A stretch of DNA of 64,000 nt from Arachis hypogaea (GCF_003086295.3 NC_092048.1:67932841-67996840); one strand, 5' to 3'. Shown: positions 40,575 through 51,992, numbered from the stretch's first letter. Notes: generated by a model not told the origin, from the sequence alone. Numbers and translations are program-made.

Positions 40575-42102
40575 TGACGTTAAGATTTTTGCCAGTAAAG
40601 AATGTTATAAAAACAGTCGCGTTGTAGATATAGATAGTCTCTAAACCGACAAAAATCCCTTCGTACAAATGTTTTGGGTGTCACAAGTAACAAACCCCTT
40701 TAAAAATTGTTAACCAAGTATTCAAACCTCATGTCGTCTTCTCAAGGAACTGCGAGGAGGTATGTTCTTATTATTGGCTATAAAGGTTGTAATCGGGGTT
40801 TAGAAGATGAGAAGCAAGTAATTTAAATGACAAGTAAAGTAAATGGCAACTAAAATAAATAAATACTGTAAAGCAGACTTTTGGCAATGTAAGAGAAGTT
40901 GGAGGTCCAACGTAGTTATCTCTCTCAACTATAATGAAAGTTGAATCTAAACTCCACTTGGTCAACCTTTACTAGGGCAAAGGAAAGTCAAGGGACTAAT
41001 TAAATTGACCTTTGAATCCTATTTATTTCCTAAGAAAAGGTTGGGATTACTTAAGTTCAGCTCAATTAGCAAGATAACGATTATCAATTATGTTGAGTTT
41101 AATAACTGTTGAGTTACTGAATTCTTAACCAGGACCAAAAGGGGAAAAAGTAAAATTGCTGGAATAATTAAAATGTCCTTAGATGGGAAGCAATAGTAAC
41201 TTAAATCAAAGAGAACAATCATAAACTGAAAATACCTCAATTATTATTAATTCAAATAACAGTCTGTAACATGGAAGAATTCATAGATTCAATTATAAAG
41301 GTAAATAGCCAACTCAGATACTGAAATAAATAAATAAAGTAAAAGGGAAGTTTAAAGCAAAGAAATATAAAACCTGGATTGAGAGTCACTCTTAAAGCGA
41401 GAAAAAATCCTAAATCCTAAGAGAGAGAGGAGAAGATCTCCCTCTCAACTAAATCTAAATCATTGAAAAATAAAATATGCGAGCTCTCTTTTGAATGGAT
41501 GCATTCCCACACTTTATAACCTCTGGTATATGCTGTCTGTACTTGGATCTGGGCCAAAAAGGGCTTCAGAAATTGCTGGGGGCGTATTCTGTAAATTCTG
41601 ATACGTGGCCTCTGTCACGCGTCCGCGTGGGTCATGCGGTCGCGTCATTCGGAGCTTTTCCATGCCACGCGGTCGCGTCAGTCACGCGTCCGTGTCGTAT
41701 GCGTTCTGCTTATGTCACGCGGTCGTGTCAGTCATGCGGTCGGGTCGCTGCATCTTCGCTTCTGGCATGCGATCGCGTCGTCCATGCGATCGTGTGAATA
41801 CCAGTTTCCTTCAAAGCTCCGTTTTGCTTTCTCCTTCCATTTTTGTATGTTTTCTTTTCCATCCTTTAAGTCATTCTGCCTTAGAAAATCTGAAACTACT
41901 CAACACACTAATCACGGCATCGAATGGAAATAAAGGTAATTAAAATAATTAATTTTTAAAGCTTAGAAAAACATGTTTTTCACAATATGACATAATAAGG
42001 AAGGGAAAGTAAAACCATGCAGTTAATATGAATAAGTAGGTGGAGGATTGAATAAATCACTCAAATTAAGCACAAAAGAACTCATGAAATATGGGTTTAT
42101 CA
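40575..42102 (-). repeat. R8 5' LTR (1528 bp)
   Basis: Colinear with the 3' copy. ATTAT follows at 42103-42107. Its CpG palindrome cluster (41617-41795) differs from the 3' copy mainly by C/T and G/A changes within CpG. Confidence 0.95.
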
Positions 42103-42177
42103 ATTATCTTGTGATTAGAGCAAGGATTTGATGCAATTGTTTAATTGATTTCAGGCAAAGAAGAAGCAGAGATAAAG

Positions 42178-42700
42178 TGGCGTTAGTGGCCAAGTTAGGC
42201 ACATTAACGCCAGTAACAATGTGGCTAAGGGAAGGCTTGGTGGTGTTAATGGCAATGTTGGTTCCATTAACGACAGCATCAACGTTGGGAAGCAAGGGCA
42301 AAGTGGCGTTAATGGTGGCGTTATCCACCCACTAATGCCAGCAATAGTTCAAATGCAAGGGAGGAGTGGCGTTAGTGGCAATGTTAGTGCCACTAACGCC
42401 AGTGCTAACGTGGAAAAGGCAAGCTTGTGGCGTTAGTGGTGGCGTTAGTGCCACTAACGCCAGCGACAAAGGCTATAAGGAAAGATTTGGTGGCGTTAGT
42501 GGCCACGTTAATGCCACTAACGCCAGGAGCAACTTTGGCTGATGCAAGGTGTGGCGTTAGTGGCCACGCTAGTGCCACTAACACCAGGAGTAATCTAGAT
42601 TAAAGAGCTTTGCAACGTTAGTGACCATGTTGGTGTCATTAACGTCATCGAACCATGCAACTAAACATGACGTTACTCACAATAACGCCCACACTAACGG
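42178..42700. repeat. GGCGTTAGTGGC / GCCACTAACGCC hairpin array in R7 LTR
   Basis: Repeated pairs of GGCGTTAGTGGC and GCCACTAACGCC. The clearest is 42368-42400, a perfect 12-bp stem with a 9-nt loop. Others lie near 42428-42462, 42490-42525 and 42550-42585 with one or two mismatches. Same architecture as the R1 array, different sequence. Confidence 0.85.
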
Positions 42701-42839
42701 CCACACCAACATGACTACTTCCTCAACTAAACGCTTTTAGAAAGCTGAGAAAAGCCCAAAGAGTTTGTTAACTGCTTCAACTAAGGCCAAGGGCCCACAT
42801 CTAGATACTTGAAGACTCACCTGAGGATCAGACAAGTAG

Positions 42840-42848
42840 TATATATAG
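42840..42848 (+). promoter_or_regulatory. TATA box of R7 LTR
   Basis: TATATATAG about 140 bp downstream of the hairpin array, at the same relative place as TATAAATAG in the R2 LTR. Confidence 0.5.
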
Positions 42849-43848
42849 GAGTAGTTTTGAACTAGAAAAGGGATTGGAAATTCGAGAATTCGGAATTGTA
42901 AACACTCATTTACACTACTCTATAGTTAGTTTACTTTGAATGTAATTTACATTTCTATTTTCATTTCCCAAAGCTATGATCAACTAAACCCCACTTCATT
43001 GGGGGAGGGAGCTCTATTGTAATTCAATGGATCAATAATAGTTCTTATTGTTCTTCTTCTATTCATTCTCTTTGATTTGCTTGAAAGCTTTCAGACTTCA
43101 TCCAATTGTGCAATTGTCTCGGAAGAGAAATTGTTCATACTTGGATCCCCTCTGAACCTTAGAAGAGGAATGAGGGAATCATGCTAGAAATGCTTTCTCA
43201 TGTTGGACTAGATTGAGGGTTGGATGGATATAGTGACATATAATCCTCCCGATGCTTTGATCTAGAAAAGCATGTGGTATAATCAGTGATCGTACTTCAT
43301 CTCTTCCCATGAGTAATTAGGTCAAGGAATTGGGCAATTGTTCAAGCTTAGAGAGATTGAATTGCCAAGGAATTGGGATTCAATCACCTAGATTGCCAAG
43401 AGATCAATGAGTTCCATAGATTGAGGAAGAGATGAGAATGAACTTGATCTGGAGAATGCAAAATCTCCCGAACCTAATGAGCTTCCCCTTTCTTATCTTC
43501 CCATTCTCTATATTCTGTTTACTTCGATGTTCATCACCCTCATTCCCATTTAACTTCTTGCCATTTACTTTCTGCACTTTACATTTAGCAATTTACATTC
43601 CAGCAGTTTAATTCAGCTATTTACCTTTTCGTCATTTACATTTCGTGCTATTTACGTTTCCCGCCATTTAAATTTCTGCAATCTCAACTCAATTATGTTC
43701 AGTTCAACTAGACCATCCCTCTTATCAAAGTTGATCAACCAATCAATCCCTGTGGGATTCGACCTCACTCTATTGTGAGTTTTTACTTGACAACAAATTC
43801 GGTATACTTGCTAAAGGAAATTTGTAGAGATACAAAATTCCACGATCA

Positions 43849-44087
43849 AGTTTAGGCGCCGTTGCCGGGGATTGATTTGCATTGACAATGATTAAATAAA
43901 GGGATAACTAGATTGAGCATTTTGATTTTCTTTTCTTAATTGGTTTACTTTCAGTTAGTCACTTTAATTTCCAGCAATTTCACTCACTTTTTATTGTTTA
44001 TTTACATTCTTGTGCAAACTAATCCAATAACTGTTTGACAGTTTGCATCAATCACTCTAACCACACTCTTTTCACAAGGGTGGATTC
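43849..44087 (+). other. R7 primer-binding site and leader
   Basis: AGGCGCCGTTGCCGGGGATTG at 43854-43874 complements tRNA-Asp (first PBS base changed). The leader that follows is homologous to R2's leader (CATTGACAATGATTAAAT, GGATAACTAGATTGA). R9 begins at 44088. Confidence 0.75.
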
Positions 44088-45221
44088 TGATAAACCCCAA
44101 TTTTGTGGTTTATATTGTGTAGAATTTGGGGGGTTTTGTCAATATTTTCCGCACTTATTCACAAGAAATGCATGGTTTTGTGTTCTCTTCCTAATATTGC
44201 TTCATGATGAAAAACATGCTTCTTTTTCCATAAAATTGCTATATTTTGATCCTCTTCTATTACCATTCGATGCTGTGACGTGTTTATTGAGTGATTTCAG
44301 AACTTATAGGGTAAGAATGGCCAAGAAGAGAGAAAGAAAGCATGCACAAGAGGAAGGAACATGAAGATTTGGATTTTGGGAACTTCAGCACCGGCGCGCA
44401 CGCGCACTTCACGCGCACACGTCGATGAGGATAGCTGGGAGCGGCGCGCAAGGATAGACACATCCGCGCGGGTCAGAGAAATCCCACCGACGTGCACGCG
44501 CGGGAGGCTGCACGTGACCTCATTAAGGAAAATCATGCCTGGCGATTTCTGAGGCTCATCAAGCCCAATTTCAAGCTGTTTCTGCATGGAAAAGACCCAA
44601 GGATGCAAGGGGGAAAGGGGGGGATCATTCATTTTACACTTAGACATAAATTTAACTAGTTTTTGGTTCTTTGTTCTTCTAGAAAGAGAAACCCTTGTTC
44701 CTCTCTAGATCTGGTTTTAATTTGATCTTTCCTTGTTAAATTCTGAATTAGATCTTGTTAATTACTAGTTTTGATTGTTTAATTTGAATTCCTTAGTATA
44801 ATTTTGCTTAGATCTTGTGTTAGTTTTATGATTTCTTGTCAATTGTCACTTTATACCCATTGCATGAATGTTGTGAATCTTGACTTGTTGATGTTACATT
44901 GATGATTTCTATGGTTAATTATGTTGTTTGAGTGATTGTATGTTGATAATTGTTAGTGGGTACTTGTTAATTTCAATTTAATTGCACTTTGAACATGTCT
45001 TTTATTAATGCTTACCATGTGTTTGATGAATTGTTTACTTTGATTATGGAGTAGATCTCTTTACTCTTCGCCTAGGCTAAGGCAATTGGGTAAACTTGAG
45101 TCATTGGGTCTAATGGATTTGATGATTTGGGAACCCTTAGTGGTCAATTTGATAGCCATTGACACTAACCTACTACTAAGTCAATTAGTAGTGAGGTTAG
45201 ACGTTATGGGTTGATGTTGAC
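44088..45221 (+). repeat. R9 5' LTR, left piece
   Basis: Begins TGATAAACCCC, like the LTRs of R8 and R10. It includes a CpG-rich patch at 44390-44520 (GGCGCGCACGCGCACTTCACG), this family's version of the LTR palindrome cluster. It ends at the R10 insertion site TTGAC. Confidence 0.8.
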
Positions 45222-46654
45222 TGATGAGACACAGAAGTTGGTGAATTAAAAATTATTAAAATAGTTACGTTGCAAGTATAGTTCTTAACTCACCAAAATT
45301 CTGCCTATCAATTTAGAAATATGTCACAGAGAGTTTAAATTAAAAATTACTGGGAGTTTAAGTCCCAGGTCGTCTCCCAACGAGTTGCAAAAAAGTGTGC
45401 TATTTTATTAATCATATGTTCCAAGAAGTTGAGTTAAGTAGGTGGGAAATTAAATTGAGAGAATTCAAATAATATGAAATAAAAGCCTTGACTGGGAGTT
45501 GATTAGTTGGAATCTCTATTGTTGATTGGATGATTTCAAGATTAATTTATAATTAATGGTTGTTCTGTTTAGTTATCCTTTACTAGGTAAAGGAAAGTCA
45601 AACAAGTTGGAATGCTAGATCTGTTCACGAGTTGCAACCCACTTAGTTCAAAGGGATTGGTGTTAGTGATTAGATAACAATCCAATAGTTAACCCAATTA
45701 TAAATTTTCTTTCAATCCTTCCAACTCAAGAGTTCCTTTCAATCAACTCCCCATCAAGTGAGGGAACTACTCACTCATTGTAAATAATAAACCCATGACA
45801 CATGAAAGGGAATTAAAAGAAGACATGATTATTGGAATGGAAAATAAATTAAAATGGAAGCAATAATCCTTGTACTAAATAATCATGAAAGTATTCAAAT
45901 GACAAAATTGAACAAAGCAAAGAACATGGAAGAATAAAACCAAGTTAAGAGAACGAACTAGAATGACAAAGTCTTGATGAGGAAATAATTCTTCTCAATG
46001 TTCCAATGCTAAGACCAATTGAAAATTAAAATTCTAAAACCTAGAGAGAGAAACCTAAAGGAGTAAAACTAGATCTAAAACTGTAAACTGTGTAGAATGA
46101 ATGTCGTCTTTTGTTTCTGCATATTCTCTGGCTCTAGTCTGCTGTTCTGGGCCGAAAACTGGGTCGAAATAAGGTCCAAAATCGCCCCCAACGAATTTTT
46201 CAGATTATGCAGATCGCACTTGTCATACGATCGCGTCATCCATGAGGACGCGTCATTCGTGCTTTTCCTTGCCACGCGTTCGCGTCGTCCATGCTACCGC
46301 GTCGCCTGAGCTTTTCCAATCCGCGCGGCCGCGTGAGCCATGCGGCCGCGTCACTTCTCGCTTGTTACCTCCTCAAATTCTTGTGTTCCTTCCATTTTTG
46401 CTAGCTTCCTTTCCAATCTCCAACTCATTCATGCCTTATAAAGTCTGAAACATTCAACACACAGATCACGGCATCGAATGGAATAAAGGAGAATTAAAAA
46501 TACATAATTAAAGTCTCTAGGAAGCAGTTTTCAAGCATGTTATAAATTCAGGAAGGAATTATAATTTCATGCTAATTTAATGAATAAGTGGGTAAGGATC
46601 ATGATAAAACCACACAATTAAACATAATATAAACCATAAAATAGTGGTTTATCA
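45222..46654 (-). repeat. R10 3' LTR (1433 bp)
   Basis: On the minus strand it runs TGATAAACCACTATTTTATGG ... CTGTGTCTCATCA. About 27 substitutions by eye against the 5' copy, clustered in the CpG palindrome region (46200-46360). It lacks one 50-bp palindrome unit present in the 5' copy. Confidence 0.95.
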
Positions 46655-46691
46655 ACCTCCCCACACTTAAACATTAGCATGTCCTCATGCT
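46655..46691 (-). other. Hairpin + polypurine tract of R10 3' LTR
   Basis: On the minus strand a 6-bp stem AGCATG/CATGCT with loop AGGA (46691-46676) is followed by TGTTTAAGTGTGGGGAGGT, then the LTR start TGATAAACC. Confidence 0.82.
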
Positions 46692-48104
46692 TAATTGAAG
46701 GAGATAAGGAAATAAGTATGAACATGTAGAAACTCATGAAATGCAATGCAAGCCTATATATATATAAATAAATGTAACTACATGATTCTTGTCCACTTGA
46801 TCAAAAGTAAATAAGCTCTTCAAAACAATTACAAATCAAATTCCACTAATTCTATCATTATACAATAAAACAGATAAAAGTACAAGAAGATAGCTCATGA
46901 AAGCAGGGAACATGAAAATTCAAGCATTGAACCCTCACTGATAATGTATGTACACTCTAATCTCTGGTGTATAGGGTAATCACTCTATCCTTCTCTAATC
47001 ATGCTTTCTAACTTTTGTTCTTCTCCTAACCAATCAACAATAGTTAATATACCAATGCAAACATCATGAGGTCTTTTCAAGGTTGTAATGGGACTAAGGT
47101 ACAGGTAGGGGTATACATTTGGTCAAGTGAGCTACTAAATTGAATCTTTAATTAACCCAAGCTTCAACCCAACCTATATATTTTTAATGTAATCTTAAAG
47201 TTCATACCTAGCTACCCAGAATTCCCTTTTTCTATTCATACTCATGTATCAACTTTATATTTGATTCTATCATATGTGCATTGATCTTTGAATTCTGAAT
47301 TTAACATTGGGGTAATTTTGTCCCCTTATTTATTTAATTAAATTTTTAAATTTTTTTTTTGACATTGAAATAAATATAGCTTATCAATTCACATAGATTT
47401 TTAATTCTTATAGTTTCACATGAGTAGGTATCCAAATTCCCATTAAATTCTCATGACACATTCCCTTAACAACTTTTGTTCCCACAATTTCCCATACTTA
47501 ACTAGCACACACAATTCTATCTTAAGCTAACCAAAGATTCAATTTGGGATATACAATTGTTTTTCAGCTTAAGGTTAGTAATGTGGTAAAATATATAACA
47601 AATGGGATTTAAAGGCTCAAAGCGGTTAACAAAGGTAATTGAAAAGGGTAGGCTTAATTTGGATAAGTGAGTTTAAACAAATAATGGCCTCAATCATGTC
47701 CAAGCATGCAAATATAATAAATATTGGACATATAAGATAAAACAAAATATAGATTACAATCATAGAGAAGTAAACACACAAGAATGAAATAATTATGGTT
47801 AAATAATGTAACCATACATAAAGGCTCAAATCTTTCACAGGTTGTGTGTTCTTTAGCTCAAATGTCATGTTCCAAATAAACTCAAGCAAATTTATCATAA
47901 AAATTTTGAAAAATTAGTGAAATTTTGTTCCAAAGATAAAGTCTTAAAAGAAACTTATTGTCTTTTCAATCAAGTAGAACATGCATGCAACTATCCTAAC
48001 CTGTGCAATTTATTCTATTCTATAAAAGAAAGAAAATCTAACTAAAGTATCTTAATTATTGGTGCTAGAGAAGATATATTACCTCCGGAAGGTAGGTACT
48101 GACC
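46692..48104. other. R10 3' non-coding region
   Basis: A/T-rich with no supported ORF. Corresponds to R8 33533-35208 with scattered conserved blocks. Confidence 0.6.
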
Positions 48105-49334
48105 GACCTCCCCACACTTAAGGCTTTGCACCGTCCTCGGTGCCGTCTGTCAGGAACAGGGGTGGGCCCTGTGCTGGTAAAACAAGTGGAGTCCGGGGTA
48201 TCCGAGTCCTTGAAGTGTCCCTTGAGTAGCTCCTTGAGGTGTTTGAATCGGCGCTCGTTACGACGCTCTCTCAACTTAGCTTTGTGTTCTTGCCGATCCA
48301 ACCTTATGATTATCTACTGGAGCAATTCATCAGTTGTAGGTGCTTGTGGTGTTGAAGAAGGAATATCTTCAACTAGAGCAGTAGGAAGACTTGTAGTGGC
48401 TGCTAGAAGTCTGAGGTATTTCCCGTAAGGGACATACTGATCATCCCGTGGAAGCACGGCTTTGGTGTCCCCAGCTCTGTAGGAGACTCCGGTTGCTGAG
48501 ACAAGATCTGAGACCAAGGAGGGGAAAGGTAAGTTGCCCGCAATTTGTACGTGTTCCATAGCATTCCGGATATGTCTTGAGAGATTCAGATGGTTGGTCG
48601 GTAAGGATGCACCAAAGTAGAACAGCCATGTCCGCAGTGAAGGAGGACTCATGAGTGCTCGGAAAGACGTAATGGGACATGATCTGTGCCCATACGCGAG
48701 CCTCCAAGGTAAGTGCTGAAGCCAAGATTCTCTTAGGGCGGGTACGGTGGTATCCGTAGATCCAACGGCTGCCAGGTAATGCGATAACTCCGAGAACGGA
48801 GTCCCAGTCAAATTGGTACCTCTGGCGCTTAAGTGCGGCTTCTTGGAAGGCGTCCATTCCTTCTGGAATAGGGGGAAGACTCAGAGCTTGCTGAATGGCC
48901 TCTTCTGTGATGGGGACTTGCTTCTGCCGGACATAAACAGACTGCAGGGTTGGCATGTAGAAGTTAGAGTAGAACTCAACTACCCAAGAAAGATTGACCT
49001 GCCTTGGCTGTCTCTGAAGGAAACCCCATTGTCTTCGTGCAATTTGCGGCTCAACAAAGGAAGCAATATTGGACGGGAGGATAAGAAGGTACTCATTGTT
49101 ATAGTTTCTTTCTGCCAGGATAGGGAACATCTGCTCACAGTAGCGATTGGGAAATCGCGCAGTGTCCTTTGCTGGAAAGGCTTTCTCCTTCTCATCAACC
49201 TTTATTATCCTCTTAACTCTTTTTGTTAAGGGCTTGACTGCGGTTGAAGAAGGCTCTGCCACTAATGCTCTTTTAGTTCCTCTTCTTGCTGGTGGTTTGG
49301 AAGTAGCTTTCTCTTTTCCTTTTTTGGTGGCCAT
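48065..49334 (-). pseudogene. R10 3' ORF, putative plant transposon protein family
   Basis: ATG 49334 opens MATKKGKEKATSKPPARRGTK. The first frame holds NRYCEQMFP, WVVEFYSNFYMP, VYVRQKQVPITEEAI, RVWAQIMSHYVFPSTHE and VLLWCILTDQ. A frameshift near 48620 moves to the frame with AMEHVQIAGNLPFPSLVSDL and PYGKYLRLLAA. An in-frame TAG (48316-48314, LLQ*IIIRLD) looks like a Gln codon hit by C-to-T. The C-terminal Arg-rich helix (RRNERRFKHLKELLK) follows. The original stop was probably TAA at 48120-48118, inside the internal cassette. No membrane segment, so not an obvious envelope protein. Confidence 0.82.
48105..48143 (-). other. Hairpin + polypurine-like cassette, internal copy of R10
   Basis: On the minus strand a 6-bp stem GCACCG/CGGTGC with loop AGGA (48143-48128) is followed by CCTTAAGTGTGGGGAGGTC (48122-48105). 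It is the same tail as the element's true polypurine tract 1.45 kb downstream, and overlaps the end of the 3' ORF. Confidence 0.75.
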
Positions 49335-50124
49335 CCTGAAAGAAGGGAAGAGAGAGTAAATTAAATTCAAAGAGATATACAGCAAGGAAGGAAACGGAAA
49401 AGAGGGGGATGGATGCACATTAAGATATACTGACATTAACACATGCTTGCGAGTACACGTGAAAAGCCAACAACGGAAAATAGCTAGTGCATATAAAGAA
49501 AAGTGACTGCAAGGTGTTTATTAGCATGCCGGCAAAGGGCATGAGTAGCATAGACCAAGCAATACTTTGTAACAAACCATCACGTTTGTATTGACAATTA
49601 AATTCAATTAATACGATAGTAAACGAAAGTTGTGAAAAGCAAGCATTGAATAGTATAACAACATAGAGAAGTGCATAATGCCATTTGAGCTTTTCCACAA
49701 ACACATAGCATGCATGTTGAATAAGGTATAGAAAATATGAAGGTGAACATGCAAGCAATTCCTTAAATAGAATAAAAATAATTGTCAAACAATTTGCAAC
49801 AATCCACAAGCATATAATGAGGGATAATGACTCAAAAAAAATTTCTAACACCATGTAAAAAAAAGAAAAGAAAAAGAAGAAAATATGAATAATGAAAAGA
49901 AAAAGAAAAGAAAAGAAAATACATATAAAATAATAAGAATGATAGAAAAAGAAAGAGGGAGGAGGAAAGTAAAACCTTGTTAATGGAGGTGAGAGAGATA
50001 AAGAGTGAAAGGTGAAATAGAAGGGAGAAGGGAGAAGGAAGAAATAAGGAAGGAAAAGAAAATTTAGGATTTGGAGGAGAGAAAGATAAGATATGTGGCA
50101 ATTTTTGGTGGAGCTGTGAGGCGC
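49335..50124. other. R10 region upstream of 3' ORF
   Basis: Purine-rich on the plus strand from 49850 to 50060 (AGAAAAAGAAAAG runs), so T/C-rich on the sense strand just before the 3' ORF. The long minus-strand frames here are low-complexity by-products. The polypyrimidine stretch upstream of the ORF could serve as a splice acceptor for a subgenomic mRNA (inference). Confidence 0.4.
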
Positions 50125-50660
50125 ATGCAACGCGGCCGCGTGGGGCACGCGTTCGCGTGGATGCGCTTCAAGTATGGTGACGCGATCGCGTCGGTCACGT
50201 GGTCGCGTGACCCATGTTATGCCTCTGGCGCGAGTGCAGCCCCACACCAGCACAACTCTCTATTCAAATTAGTTTATTTGCCAAAATTGGGACGGCGCAA
50301 TCGCGTGGGTCACGCGATCGCGTGAGTGCACGCCAGAAAATGGATGACGCAGCCACGTCGGCGACGCAGTCGCATGATAAGGATTGTTCTTCCAGCACTA
50401 ATCCAGCATCACTCTCGCACAATATTTTATTGTGCACCCTTTTACGTCGAAAACTCAGGGCACGCGGCCGCGTGGGGCACGCGGTCGCGTGGGAGGCCAT
50501 GATTCCCATGCGACGCGAACGCGTTAGCGACGCAGTCGCGTGGGTTGATTTGTGCCATTGGCACGCCTCCAGCCACACTCCAGCATGACTTTCTGTTCAT
50601 TTTTATTTTTCTTTACTCTCCCTGCGACGCGGACGCGTCACTGATGCGATCGCGTCGCGT
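50125..50660. repeat. CACGCGNNCGCGTG palindrome cluster, R10 interior
   Basis: About 14 units such as GCGGCCGCGTGG, GCGATCGCGT and GCGGTCGCGT in 540 bp, often paired as GACGCGATCGCGTC...CACG. Same units as R8 38040-38457 and both elements' LTRs. Confidence 0.8.
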
Positions 50661-50782
50661 AGCGAAATTTTTTTTTTTTTTAAAAATAAAAACATGTAAA
50701 TGCAGATACACGAAAATACTAAGAAAGAGAAGAGTTATTGAATAGGAAAAAATAAAAATAAAGAAAAGAACGATCATACCAT

Positions 50783-50800
50783 GGTGGGTTGTCTCCCACC
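50783..50800 (-). other. Post-pol hairpin of R10
   Basis: The minus strand reads GGTGGGAGACAACCCACC (6-bp stem, loop AGACAA), preceded by CAAAGTGCTA, 44 bp after the integrase stop. Confidence 0.75.
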
Positions 50801-50843
50801 TAGCACTTTGCTTTAACGTCCGTAAGTTGGACGCTCCAATAGC

Positions 50844-51992
50844 TCAATCTTCTGCTATGTGGGGATCTTCCAAGAGGAAGATCTCAAGCTCCTTGTTTAT
50901 TTGTACCTTCTCGCCATGGTATAGCTTTAGGCGTTGTCCATTAACCTTAATAAGTTCAGAGCTTGAAGGATGGCTTAGGTGATAAACTCCGTACGGTTCG
51001 GCCTTCTCTACTCTGTATGGACCTTCCCATCTTAATCTCAACTTGCTTGGCATGAGCCTTAGTCGAGATTTGTAAAGGAGGACTAAATCCCCAGGTTGGA
51101 ACTCTTTCTTCTTGATGTTTTGATCATGTACAACCTTCATCTTTTCCTTGTATATTCTGGAGTTTTCATAAGCTTCTAGGCGAAGGCTCTCCAATTCCTG
51201 CAGTTGCAACTTCCTTTCCGCTCCGGCTTTCTCAATTCCCATGTTGTACTCCTTAACTGCCCAAAAAGCTCTGTGTTCTACTTCAACTAGGAGATGACAA
51301 GCTTTTCCATAAACCAAGCGGAAAGGACTCATCCCAATGGGTGTCTTGTATGTTGTTCTATATGCCCAAAGTGCATCTTGTAGCCTGGTGCTCCAGTCTT
51401 TTCTATGAGGCTTTACTATCTTTTGCAAGATACGCTTAATTTCTCTGTTCGACACATCGGCTTGCCCATTAGTTTGGGGGTGGTAAGCTGTTGCAACTTT
51501 ATGAATTATCCCATGCTTCTTCATTAATCCTATTAGTCTCCTGTTACAAAAATGGGTGCCTTGATCACTCACGATTGCTCGTGGTGATCTGAAGCGACAT
51601 ATAATATGGTTTCTCACAAAGGAAACAATAGTGTTAGCATCATCATTGCGGGTAGGAATTGCTTTCACCCATTTGGAAACATAATCCACAGCTAACAATA
51701 TATAAAAATATCCATTAGAATTTGGAAATGGACCCATGAAGTCAATGCCCCAAACATCAAAAATTTCACAGAAAAGCATAATTTGTTGAGGCATCACATC
51801 CCTCCTGGATATATTACCAAATTTCTGGCATGGGAGACAAGATTTACAAAACTCAGCAGCGTCTCTAAAAAGAGTAGGCCACCAGAATCCACAGTCTAAG
51901 ATCTTTCTAGCTGTTCTTTGAGGACCAAAATGTCCTCCACTCTCAGATGAGTGACAGGCCTCTAAAATGGACTGGAATTCTGATTGAGGCAC
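50844..51992 (-). pseudogene. pol: R10 integrase
   Basis: The frame is open for 382 codons. Zinc-binding [24 protein letters not shown] ... CKSCLPCQK. Core: [10 protein letters not shown] (first Asp), SDQGTHFCN (second Asp), then [15 protein letters not shown]. In the third position family members have Glu (compare GQAEAANR in R6), and here it is Asp. The C-terminal domain has [16 protein letters not shown] and [16 protein letters not shown]. Upstream, two Trp codons have become stops (near 52045 and 52023: YYI*DDPYL*RC; R9 reads [11 protein letters not shown]). This copy should be inactive through both changes. Confidence 0.9.

Larger units (their letters stand above)
31969..42102 (-). mobile_element. 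R8: pol-less LTR retrotransposon with its own ORFs
   Basis: LTRs 40575-42102 (1528 bp, 5') and 31969-33494 (1526 bp, 3') are flanked by the perfect duplication ATTAT. On the minus strand: PBS, a low-complexity ORF, an acidic ORF, a 380-bp LTR-derived block, an FKWV...ALCG ORF, a hairpin, a palindrome cluster, a 3' ORF of the same family as R10's, an internal cassette, non-coding DNA and a polypurine tract. No protease, RT, RNase H or integrase is present in the 7.1-kb interior. LTR start, polypurine tract and 3' ORF are shared with R10. Confidence 0.93.
42103..43848 (+). repeat. R7 5' LTR, right piece
   Basis: Continues the LTR after R8. It contains a hairpin array (42180-42700), a TATA box (42840-42848) and the conserved 3' block (ATCCCTGTGGGATTCGACC ... 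GAGTTTTTACTTGACAAC). It ends CACGATCA. Confidence 0.75.
31771..44087 (+). mobile_element. R7: 5' LTR and leader of an R2-family element
   Basis: The plus-strand LTR begins TGATGCCAGGACATC at 31771, is interrupted at 31968/42103 by R8, ends CACGATCA at 43848 and is followed by a tRNA-Asp type PBS and leader. The leader is interrupted at 44088 by R9, so the coding part is not in this window or is lost. LTR length without R8 is about 1.94 kb. Confidence 0.75.

Noticed and set aside
49420..50253. 277-codon minus-strand ORF with hydrophobic stretches upstream of the R10 3' ORF, possible envelope protein
   Set aside because: It overlaps the palindrome cluster and a polypyrimidine tract. The Phe/Leu/Ser-rich content follows from T/C-rich DNA and no relative occurs at the same place in R8.
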